DNA from: a virus | Reading direction: 5' to 3' (one strand) | Virus record (IMG/VR): IMGVR_UViG_3300022188_000029 | Coordinates: 1-35,636 of that record | DNA length: 35,636 bases | In this document: positions 6,459 to 12,800 of the stretch, one piece after another | Layout of the letters: every line of letters starts with the position of its first letter | Position numbering within the stretch: position 1 is the stretch's first letter | Made by a program: the position numbers and the translations under genes | The notes under the pieces: model-generated | Seen by the model: only the letters and a program-made list of their open reading frames with translations | Told to the model about the DNA's origin: nothing | Database searches by the model: none

Positions 6459-6929
6459 ATGAAACACGAATACAGCTTTGAAGATATTTATTATAAAACA
6501 GCATTTCTAAGAAGACGTGTCGCTTATTTAGCTGATTTATCTTATTACAGCGTTGACGACGTAAAACAAGACCTTAGATTGGCTATTTTAGAGCAACAAC
6601 CAAATGTTAGTGATTTTAAAGAGCTAAGAAAGTTTTTAACGGCGGTACTAAGAAAAATGATTAATAAAAATACTATTGAAAATAAAGTTATTGATGATGA
6701 TATAGATATCGATAGACTAGGTAGTGAAGAGATAGTAGAAGTAGGTGATAGTATTGATACAGAAATAATAGACAAACTTAAAGAGTTATTAGGAGAAGAT
6801 GATTACGATTCTATGATTAATTATAGAAGTTTAGCCGCTGCAGCAAGAGATAAGAATTTAAATTATAATATATTACAGAAAAGAATTCAAAGAAAGAAAA
6901 ACCTAAGTAAACAATTGTTATCGTTATAA
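6459..6929 (+). CDS. Sigma-factor-like regulator, candidate late-gene activator
   Basis: The 156-residue protein has two regions like a small sigma-70 family protein. Residues of about 8-75 resemble region 2: a helix with RRRVAYLADLSYYSVDDVKQ then DLRLAILEQ, an F-x-E-L-R-K-F-L helix and a basic KMINKN stretch. After an acidic linker (DDDIDIDRL...), residues of about 110-150 resemble region 4, with AAAARDKNLNYNILQKRIQRKK as a helix-turn-helix. It is the last gene of the early operon and faces the late block, a typical place for a late transcription activator. The ribosome binding site AAGGAGGGG is very strong. The assignment is by pattern; no strict motif proves it. Confidence 0.5.
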   Translation: MKHEYSFEDIYYKTAFLRRRVAYLADLSYYSVDDVKQDLRLAILEQQPNVSDFKELRKFLTAVLRKMINKNTIENKVIDDDIDIDRLGSEEIVEVGDSIDTEIIDKLKELLGEDDYDSMINYRSLAAAARDKNLNYNILQKRIQRKKNLSKQLLSL

Positions 6930-6935
6930 ATAATA

Positions 6936-6982
6936 TATAGTACAGTACACTAGTATTAGTATTAGTATCGTACTGTACTATA
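6936..6982. terminator. Bidirectional terminator-like inverted repeat between convergent operons
   Basis: A perfect 13-bp inverted repeat pairs 6936-6948 (TATAGTACAGTAC) with 6970-6982 (GTACTGTACTATA) around a 21-base loop containing tandem TAGTAT units. It sits between the last rightward gene (stop 6929) and the first leftward one (stop 6994), where transcripts collide. No long U-run follows on either strand, so it may end transcription only weakly or bind a protein. Confidence 0.55.
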
Positions 6983-6993
6983 GTATTATAGTA

Positions 6994-7275
6994 TCATATA
7001 CAGTTAGTTAACTTGTATCCGTCTTTTCTATATTTCTTGATGAAGTGTTTTTCTAGTTTACGTGCTTTCTTTCTAGTGTTAGTTTTACGTATAGTAACCA
7101 TTTTAAAAGCGATACCGTTATTCATTAACCTCCTGGCCTTTTTATATTTAGGTAATTGGTTACCGTGTAATATAGCTTCTTTATGCTCTCTCTGTCTTCT
7201 TACTATATTATTTGTTTGTCCTACATAGTAAGGTCTGTTTCTGTTGTCTATGAATTTGTAAATGGAGTATATCAT
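6994..7275 (-). CDS. GIY-YIG family endonuclease
   Basis: This 93-residue protein is almost entirely a GIY-YIG nuclease domain: IYSIYKFIDNRNRPYYVGQT gives the two tyrosine strands, NIVRRQREH gives the conserved arginine and the following helix, and a C-terminal LEKHFIKKY supplies the conserved glutamate. This family makes single- or double-strand cuts, and stand-alone phage members usually are mobile or homing endonucleases. ATG 7275 is preceded by AAAGGAGATTAG. The gene overlaps the end of the zinc-ribbon frame at 7208. It is the last gene of the leftward block before the convergent terminator. Confidence 0.85.
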   Translation of the reverse strand: MIYSIYKFIDNRNRPYYVGQTNNIVRRQREHKEAILHGNQLPKYKKARRLMNNGIAFKMVTIRKTNTRKKARKLEKHFIKKYRKDGYKLTNCI

Positions 7276-7461
7276 CTAATCTCCTTTTATCTTCACATTC
7301 ACTACATAGCTTTTTATGGTTTCTAGTAATGTAAATAATGTAGGTCTTTTTATTACAACATTCACAAGTTATTTCTTTTCCCCCCCCCAAGCTTTACCGT
7401 CAACATCAATTACTCTAATACTACCAAACTCTTTACTTTCAATTGTTATCATTTTATTCAT
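7208..7461 (-). pseudogene. BRO-N start fused to a zinc ribbon, split by a run of nine G
   Basis: ATG 7461 has a fine ribosome binding site (TAGGAGAAATAAAA) and encodes a BRO-N-like start (ITIESKEFGSIRVIDVDGKA W). It then meets nine G (plus-strand C at 7380-7388) and stops at 7369-7371. In the frame one base away, a 60-residue open frame continues with TCECC...LCSEC, a zinc-ribbon-like module. One additional G would join the two into one 84-residue protein. The options are a sequencing error in the homopolymer, a real frameshift, or slippage that turns the gene on and off. The end overlaps the GIY-YIG gene by 68 bases. Confidence 0.5.
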
Positions 7462-7494
7462 TTTTATTTCTCCTATTTATTTTTGATGCAGATA

Positions 7495-7523
7495 AACTTC
7501 TGCTTCTATTTATTACAGAAGTT
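7495..7523 (-). other. Hairpin downstream of the resolvase gene
   Basis: AACTTCTG at 7495-7502 pairs with CAGAAGTT at 7516-7523, directly after the resolvase stop. A competing small stem (GCAGA with TCTGC on the plus strand near 7484-7503) overlaps one arm. There is no U-run on the minus strand, so it is not a standard terminator. It may be a processing or attenuation site before the BRO-N gene. Confidence 0.35.
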
Positions 7524-7525
7524 AG

Positions 7526-7993
7526 TTAATTGAGTCTATTTTCATAACAAATTAATTGGGATATAGCGTCAGTTATATCGTTATACTTATTAAATGACCA
7601 CTCTTTATCTTCCCAACCGAGTAAAGAAATTACCTCATCAAAAATTTCCCTTTTCGTTTTAACCTTGAAATATGCCCGAACTGTACTCGTATGCATTATT
7701 TCGGTATCTATACCAGTGAATGCTTTATTACATTCTTGAGCAACTCCTGAAAATTTAGCTAATAATTTTAATGTTTTCATATTCCGCCCGCCGAAAATAT
7801 CCTCCATCACTATGTGCGTGGGGCGGTATTTCGATAAAATGTTTATCAACTCATTTCTGAATAACACCAACCTTTCACCTTCCGTGCTTTTGTTCGTCGT
7901 CTTTATCAATCCAAACTCTAGTTTATTTTGAAATTTAACGGCATAACCAGTTGAGGCAGCTGAGATGTCTAAACTTAAAAGTATCCTACTCAT
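7526..7993 (-). CDS. RuvC-like Holliday junction resolvase
   Basis: This 155-residue protein has the RNase H-fold layout of phage RuvC-type resolvases: strand 1 with the first acid (LLSLDISAASTGYAV, D9), a glutamate after the fourth strand (IVMEDIF, E64), and the C-terminal acid pair in YNDITDAI (D139, D142). These residues bind the two catalytic metals. It would resolve branched DNA left by replication and recombination before packaging. The start has AATAGGAGAAAGTTATA upstream. It follows a 207-bp gap with palindromes (8113-8162), so it may have its own promoter. Confidence 0.82.
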   Translation of the reverse strand: MSRILLSLDISAASTGYAVKFQNKLEFGLIKTTNKSTEGERLVLFRNELINILSKYRPTHIVMEDIFGGRNMKTLKLLAKFSGVAQECNKAFTGIDTEIMHTSTVRAYFKVKTKREIFDEVISLLGWEDKEWSFNKYNDITDAISQLICYENRLN

Positions 7994-8200
7994 TATAACT
8001 TTCTCCTATTGTGGTTAAATGTCTCTCAGGCGTCCGTAAAGGCCCCTAGAAGCGACGATCTATTGTTAAGCCTTATCCTTGTATAGATACTAGTGAAATA
8101 CTCGTATTCTGTTTTGGCAATGTTGCCAAAGGTCCAACCTTGCAGAATTAATTCCGCAAGGTGTCATGCAACATTACCTTCAAACATAGTAATAATATAA
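7994..8200. promoter_or_regulatory. Intergenic region with two strong dyads
   Basis: No gene is supported in this gap. Dyad 1 is TTTGGCAA (8113-8120), two bases, then TTGCCAAA (8123-8130). Dyad 2 spans 8137-8162: ACCTTGC, an inner GAATTAATTC palindrome and GCAAGGT, with only one unmatched pair. Both are symmetric like operators. No U-run follows them. They lie upstream of the resolvase gene, so they could control a promoter for the 7993-6994 genes. Confidence 0.45.
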
Positions 8201-8770
8201 TCATATAGTGTAACAATGTTCTCTATAAATTTTTATAAAATCACATAAGAATGACCACTTAACGACTATAAAAGAATTATTATCTACTGTGTTCTTATTG
8301 ATATAAACACTGTTCTTATAATTAGTGGATAAACTATTATTGTGTTTAAAAGCTGCCACCTTCTCATATAGAGCCTTTGTTTCAATAGCAGCGATAGATA
8401 TTAATTTATTGCTACCAAGATCAACATAAGCCTGACTCGTCCATTTTGGATAAACACCGTCCACAGCTATTTCATGTATTCTTTTTATATACTCTGTTTC
8501 AGAACCATTTGCCCTTTTATATCTGATTGTAAATGTATCCCATGATTTTTGAGTTGGTTGTATTCTACTTGCTATACCATACTTTTTACTATTTATGTTT
8601 TGTATTAAATCATATCCATATTTGATATCTAATAGTGTTATATTACTACTATCTTTTTCAAGAGAATATATTTTGCCGCCGATCAATCTTTCTAAAGGCT
8701 CTCTGATCAACCCAAAACTATTAGCAGCGTTCTTAAAATCAATATCAAAGCTGTTGTTTTTTGTACTCAT
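8201..8770 (-). CDS. Hypothetical protein, possible nuclease-like partner of the methyltransferase
   Basis: The 189-residue protein starts at ATG 8770 (AGAGGTGTTAACT upstream) and overlaps the end of the methyltransferase gene by 26 bases, so the two are translated together. The segment KYGYDLIQNINSKKYGIASR followed by IQ and TFTIRYKR has the look of a conserved D...(E/Q)-x-(K/R) core of PD-(D/E)xK nucleases, and an AAIETKALYE motif lies near residues 150-160. I do not recognise the family for sure. If it is a nuclease, the pair could be a restriction-modification unit; it may also be a partner that guides or controls the methyltransferase. Confidence 0.5.
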   Translation of the reverse strand: MSTKNNSFDIDFKNAANSFGLIREPLERLIGGKIYSLEKDSSNITLLDIKYGYDLIQNINSKKYGIASRIQPTQKSWDTFTIRYKRANGSETEYIKRIHEIAVDGVYPKWTSQAYVDLGSNKLISIAAIETKALYEKVAAFKHNNSLSTNYKNSVYINKNTVDNNSFIVVKWSFLCDFIKIYREHCYTI

Positions 8771-9983
8771 AGTTAACACCTCTTTTAACTGCTATATCAA
8801 TCATATCCTGATCTATTTCACAACCAACTGCAAATCTACCTAACTTAGTAGCGGCTACTAATGATGTACCAGTACCAGCAAAGCAATCGAAAACAGTGTC
8901 ACCCTTCTTAGTTGTATGCCTGATTAAACGCTCCAACAAAGGTAAAGGTTTCTGCCACATATGATGACGATTATTTTGACGACCATCGGGAGCGTTAACA
9001 TCATGCACTGCCCATAACTCATTTGTTATTGAGCAATTTAATTCAGGAGCTTTCGGCATTCTGTAATACAAAATAGCCTGCCAATTTAATTTATATTTAT
9101 TCTTTGGAGATTTACCTAATGTATTTCTGTAAGTCCACACCAATACTTGTGTAGGCATCGCTACATTTAAATAAGCGTTTAACTCTTCTGGATAAGCACC
9201 TACAAAAATAAAAGCAGAACCTGTTTCTTTCACATAAGATAACTTTTCTGGTAGCCATTTAACAAACTCATTTATGTCATCTATATCAGTAGAATATGGG
9301 GGATCAGTTATTAACAAATCACATACTGTACTAAAACTCTCATAAGATGACTTGAATAATCGTGACTCAATTATATCGTTTGTGTATTCTTCTGCTACCT
9401 CTGCTTCTGCTGAAAGAATCTCTTTCTGTTTATCCTCATTCTTTATTTGATTGTATACTTTATTAATGGTAGTATCACCTGCTCGTAATTTATCTAAAGT
9501 TTCTTCATCAGCCACTGCTTTGATTTTCTCGATTCTACTTATAGTGTCATGAGAAATACCAGTTTTCTCTGCTATTATTTTTTTTGTATCGTGTGGTATA
9601 CATTTGTCAGAATTCTGACAAAGGTCAGTCCGTGTACCTTGTTTATCTTTACCAATCTTCGACAACAACTCCTTCATCTCCAAACCCAATTCACCTCTAA
9701 CATATGTAATTATATTTCTACGCCCAAGCTGGTTTTGTATAATCCAAAGTTTAACTTCATCAAAGGTATCGAAATCTTTTGATATTGTTTTGAATTCTAA
9801 GTTATGTTTTTTAGCAATCTTATAACGATTATGACCATCAACAAGTGTCTCACCCCAAACAATTAAAGGCTCTCTAATGCCCTCCTCTAAAACACTCTTT
9901 TCTAATAAACTAAACTCTTCGGTTGTTAAAGCCGGTATTAAATTCTCAAATTCCTCTATAACTTTTAATTCGTGTTTATCCAC
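8745..9983 (-). CDS. ParB-like domain fused to N6-adenine/N4-cytosine DNA methyltransferase
   Basis: This 412-residue fusion starts at GTG 9983 (TAGGAGGAAAC upstream). Residues of about 15-90 are a ParB-type N-terminal domain with VDGHNRY at 48-54 and GRRN at 87-90. A helix-turn-helix follows (about 131-155, KKIIAEKTGISHDTISRIEK). The C-terminal half is an amino-methyltransferase: DPPY at 227-230 and the AdoMet-binding FDCFAGTGTS at 365-374, so the catalytic motif comes before the AdoMet motif, as in the beta class. It would methylate an adenine or cytosine amino group in phage DNA, probably to resist host restriction. ParB-methyltransferase fusions are known in phages. It is preceded by a terminator-like hairpin at 10059-10100. 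Confidence 0.88.
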   Translation of the reverse strand: MDKHELKVIEEFENLIPALTTEEFSLLEKSVLEEGIREPLIVWGETLVDGHNRYKIAKKHNLEFKTISKDFDTFDEVKLWIIQNQLGRRNIITYVRGELGLEMKELLSKIGKDKQGTRTDLCQNSDKCIPHDTKKIIAEKTGISHDTISRIEKIKAVADEETLDKLRAGDTTINKVYNQIKNEDKQKEILSAEAEVAEEYTNDIIESRLFKSSYESFSTVCDLLITDPPYSTDIDDINEFVKWLPEKLSYVKETGSAFIFVGAYPEELNAYLNVAMPTQVLVWTYRNTLGKSPKNKYKLNWQAILYYRMPKAPELNCSITNELWAVHDVNAPDGRQNNRHHMWQKPLPLLERLIRHTTKKGDTVFDCFAGTGTSLVAATKLGRFAVGCEIDQDMIDIAVKRGVNYEYKKQQL

Positions 9984-10058
9984 GTTTCCTCCTATTATTT
10001 TATTTTAATTAAAAAAACCTCTACCTAACTATACGGCGGATACATTATTCATCCACAT

Positions 10059-10100
10059 AAAAAAAGCCCTAATACTTTTTACAGTAAAAGAGCCTCTTTT
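10059..10100 (-). terminator. Candidate terminator of the late operon
   Basis: On the minus strand, AAAGAGGCUC (from 10100 down) can pair with GGGCUUUUUU, ten pairs with some G-U, followed by a run of U at 10059-10065. It lies between the last late gene (stop 10135) and the methyltransferase gene (start 9983). It would end or reduce late transcription before the DNA-modification genes. Confidence 0.5.
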
Positions 10101-10134
10101 ATTATGGCCTGAGGGGGACGCAGACCAAGATATT

Positions 10135-10341
10135 CTATAATATTTTGTCGATTATAATATCTAACTTTCCCTCGATCACACTTAATCTTTCTGCTGTTGT
10201 ACAATTTTTCTCCTGCTCCTCTTTAATCTCCTCTTCTAGTGAGTTAAGTTTATTCTTACCTAACCTGATAAAGAAACAATTACAGAATAATATTATACTT
10301 ACACTGAATTCGACTAGTCGCTCTTCTATATAATCAAGCAC
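10135..10341 (-). CDS. Small membrane-anchored coiled-coil protein, possible lysis protein
   Basis: The 68-residue protein starts at GTG 10341 (TGTGGAGACTCAATT upstream). Residues of about 11-28 (EFSVSIILFCNCFFIRLG) are hydrophobic and could cross the membrane. The rest is a heptad-rich acidic coiled coil (KLNSLEEEIKEEQEKN, then IEGKLDIIIDKIL). The layout of one membrane helix plus coil resembles several small phage proteins, including holin- or spanin-like and DUF2730-type ones. Its place at the end of the late operon suits a lysis role, but no endolysin is next to it. The role is an inference. Confidence 0.5.
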   Translation of the reverse strand: MLDYIEERLVEFSVSIILFCNCFFIRLGKNKLNSLEEEIKEEQEKNCTTAERLSVIEGKLDIIIDKIL

Positions 10342-10370
10342 AATTGAGTCTCCACAATGTTGTTTGTTGT

Positions 10371-10472
10371 TTAAAGATGAGGACCCTTTTCACCTTCAAA
10401 ACTAAGGTCTTCGGTTTTAGCCACGAAATAAAACTCCCTATCTTCTGCTTCTTTAGAATTAGTATCTTCCAT
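10371..10472 (-). CDS. Very small acidic protein
   Basis: A 33-residue frame starts at ATG 10472, eight bases after GGAGG, and ends TAA 10371-10373. The sequence is charged (E, D, K) and has no recognisable domain. It sits in the otherwise empty gap between the structural gene at 10493 and the membrane protein at 10135. The strong ribosome binding site and position support translation; function is unknown. Confidence 0.5.
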   Translation of the reverse strand: MEDTNSKEAEDREFYFVAKTEDLSFEGEKGPHL

Positions 10473-10492
10473 TGATCATACCTCCATTAATT

Positions 10493-10822
10493 TTATAACG
10501 CTCTTATTCTATCGAAGTTTTTAATCCATATATCGCCGGTATTTAAAGTTAAGGTAAATATTATTGAATATAATCCTGCTCCGGTCGAGGGATAATCTAA
10601 ACCCACCGTAATTTTATTAGCAGCTGTGGTTATTATAGTACAGAAAGACTCGACAACTACACCATTAGTATCTACTGTTTCCACCGCCGCACTAGCTATA
10701 GTAGTACCGTAAGGTATAGACCCTATACCGGTCTCTGTTTCTGCTGCAGCAATTATAAAATTATATTTATTATCTGCGGCCCCACTTCTTAGTGTTATTT
10801 GTTTTGTGCCTTTAAAGTCCAT
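10493..10822 (-). CDS. Small beta-sandwich structural protein, fibre-tail adaptor-like
   Basis: The 109-residue protein is rich in T, V, I, A and G in alternating strands, and has the pattern of a small Ig-like or adaptor beta-sandwich (ASAAVETVDTNGVVVES, then ITVGLDYPSTGAGLYSIIFTLT and GDIWIKNFD). Similar small proteins lie next to tail fibre genes in many phages and link or decorate fibres. The start has AAAAGGAGCCAACT upstream. It follows the two large appendage proteins in the operon. The exact role is an inference from position and composition. Confidence 0.5.
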   Translation of the reverse strand: MDFKGTKQITLRSGAADNKYNFIIAAAETETGIGSIPYGTTIASAAVETVDTNGVVVESFCTIITTAANKITVGLDYPSTGAGLYSIIFTLTLNTGDIWIKNFDRIRAL

Positions 10823-10842
10823 AGTTGGCTCCTTTTATTATA

Positions 10843-10998
10843 TTATGCAACATCTTTTGCAACATGATGAAAGATGATTGTATCAGTAAAATAGTTTAAC
10901 TGCCTGTCTTTACTACAAAAAGTATAAAACACAATAATCCGCCAACCGAAAGGCCAATAGTTTACAGGTTGACTGTTTGTCGGTGCATGTAAATACAT
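10843..10998 (-). CDS. Small hypothetical protein coupled to the appendage gene
   Basis: A 51-residue frame starts at ATG 10998, which shares one base with the stop of the upstream gene (TAATG), with GGAG seven bases before it. It is aromatic- and histidine-rich (YWPFGW, VFYTF, YFTDTIIFHH). A weakly hydrophobic segment lies in the middle (WRIIVFYTFC). No family is recognised. The TAATG junction, as at several real gene boundaries in this operon, supports it being translated. Confidence 0.5.
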   Translation of the reverse strand: MYLHAPTNSQPVNYWPFGWRIIVFYTFCSKDRQLNYFTDTIIFHHVAKDVA

Positions 10999-12800
10999 TA
11001 TTCGTCTCCATCTAGGTTAATACTAAACCTATTACCACTATCATCCACGGTTGCACTTATTCTATTTTTTGAGTCAGCCAGATCTCTAAAGTTAACTAAC
11101 TCGGATCCACCACCACTGCATAGTCCGGCCAAGGCAGCAAACATTATTCTCTTCATTTGTATATTTGTTAGTGTACCTTCTGTAACTGAATTCTCTATAG
11201 CAGTTACTATATTGTCTGTAAGGGCTCCATCTATAATTGCTTGATTGGTTGCGGCCGATACTTTACTAATTTCATATCTAGCGTCATCAATAATTTCTCC
11301 CCCGCCGGCAACAAAACCACTCACCGTGTTATCTGTTATAGTAAAACTCCCTCTAATCGTTATTGAGCCTCCAGTACAGCTAGAATCTATAACCAGTTGC
11401 CCCTGCCCATCAAGATTAAAATTGTCCCCATCTTTTAAATTCTTTATAATAATTCCACCAGAATAATGTCTCATCTTTACACTGACAATATCGACCGATA
11501 TAACATTTATAACGGGGAGGTCTTCTCCTGTCATTATACTGAAGCAGTTATCAAATGAGTATCCTCCACCAGCCGATAAGTTTAGTTCGCCGCACAAAGC
11601 ACAATTATAAGCGTGTATATCTTCTGCAGTTATACTACATAAAGTACATTGTTTAAATGTAGTACCGTCTCCCGTACAGGTTCCTGAAACATTTGCCCCG
11701 GCGAAGAAAGTATTGTTACAAGATTGATTATTTAGATCACAATCCCACTCATACCCATTAGCAGTAAAGTTATCACAGTTAGATGGTAGTACAACAAGTG
11801 ATCCGTTTGTAACCTCATAACTTTTAATATTAGTTTGACTAGAAATGGTTAAAGCTGCTGTTACTGTAGATACGGGGTTGTCTGCAACACCGTCGATATA
11901 GCTTACAGTATTTTCATTATCAACAGAGCTATCAAACCAAACTGACCCTTTAGCATAACCAACTGATTGGTAAATAGTTGCATAAGAGCACAGTATTCTA
12001 TCAACACTTACACTAATGCCATCTGTACTATAACCCCTAATTTCAACTTCACCTTGATTACTTCCAGTCCCAACATGTCCGATTGTCAAACTGAATGTTG
12101 TTTTTATTATGTCTGTTCCATTTATACCGATAAAAGAGCCTACTTGATCCCAGCTTCCGTCGTCCCAATTCCAAGCAAATATAGAAAAGTTATCGCTCTT
12201 ATTATTAGCATAACCTTCCCAAACAATGCTCACAGGCACACCATTAGCACCGACATTAAACTGATAGTAAAAATCTATAACTCCACCTGATTGTGTTATT
12301 GTATGTACAACAGTATCAAGCTCTTTTGTTACTGTATAGTCGTTTGTTTCAACTCCAGCCGTTATAACTGCTGCTCTTGCTACAACACTTGTTGCTGTTG
12401 TTCCTGAGCTGAGATAAGCTATTCTTTCAGTGTCTTCTGTTATAGCTGCCAACTCTGTATCATATTCATTTGGTACAGCAAAGCCAGTTGCAGTTGTCCA
12501 ATTATTTTGGTTTGTTTGTAACTCGTTGGTATCACTCAATATATCGTCAGGATATCCGCCCAAGGTAAACGCCCCTGCCTGCTCTTCAGTATCTGTAGAT
12601 GCTACATAAAAATAATTAGTTAATCCTGTTGGACTAGGATCAAAGTTATATTTAAAATATCCTGTGATCCCCAACTCACTCATAGCTGCAGCATTTATAA
12701 TTACGCTATTATCCGAAGCATAATAAATTGTTATAGTTGCTGTATCTCCCGTATTAAACTTTACCCATATAAAAGGGTTTTCTGTTGATGCAAATCTCAT
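10998..12800 (-). CDS. Large tail appendage protein with a beta-helix-like middle
   Basis: This 600-residue protein is probably a tail fibre or baseplate-edge structural protein. Residues 1-80 form a beta-rich start (WVKFNTGDTATITIYYASDN). A middle part has a GSVWFDSSVDNENTVSYIDGVADNPVSTV motif, typical of phage proteins that enter a right-handed beta-helix, followed by short repeating strands rich in N, C and G (many CNN, CTLC and CALC turns). The C-terminal 30 residues (a VNFRDLADSKNRISA-type end) resemble other phage tail proteins. The ATG shares one base with the upstream stop (TAATG) and has AGGGGGTGATATA. Receptor binding is a possibility. The cysteine content of the helix is unusual. 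Confidence 0.6.
   Translation of the reverse strand: MRFASTENPFIWVKFNTGDTATITIYYASDNSVIINAAAMSELGITGYFKYNFDPSPTGLTNYFYVASTDTEEQAGAFTLGGYPDDILSDTNELQTNQNNWTTATGFAVPNEYDTELAAITEDTERIAYLSSGTTATSVVARAAVITAGVETNDYTVTKELDTVVHTITQSGGVIDFYYQFNVGANGVPVSIVWEGYANNKSDNFSIFAWNWDDGSWDQVGSFIGINGTDIIKTTFSLTIGHVGTGSNQGEVEIRGYSTDGISVSVDRILCSYATIYQSVGYAKGSVWFDSSVDNENTVSYIDGVADNPVSTVTAALTISSQTNIKSYEVTNGSLVVLPSNCDNFTANGYEWDCDLNNQSCNNTFFAGANVSGTCTGDGTTFKQCTLCSITAEDIHAYNCALCGELNLSAGGGYSFDNCFSIMTGEDLPVINVISVDIVSVKMRHYSGGIIIKNLKDGDNFNLDGQGQLVIDSSCTGGSITIRGSFTITDNTVSGFVAGGGEIIDDARYEISKVSAATNQAIIDGALTDNIVTAIENSVTEGTLTNIQMKRIMFAALAGLCSGGGSELVNFRDLADSKNRISATVDDSGNRFSINLDGDE

Noticed and set aside
8026-8200. A 25-codon frame across the dyads
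   Set aside because: Its coding sense is only the palindromes themselves, and the ribosome binding site is poor.
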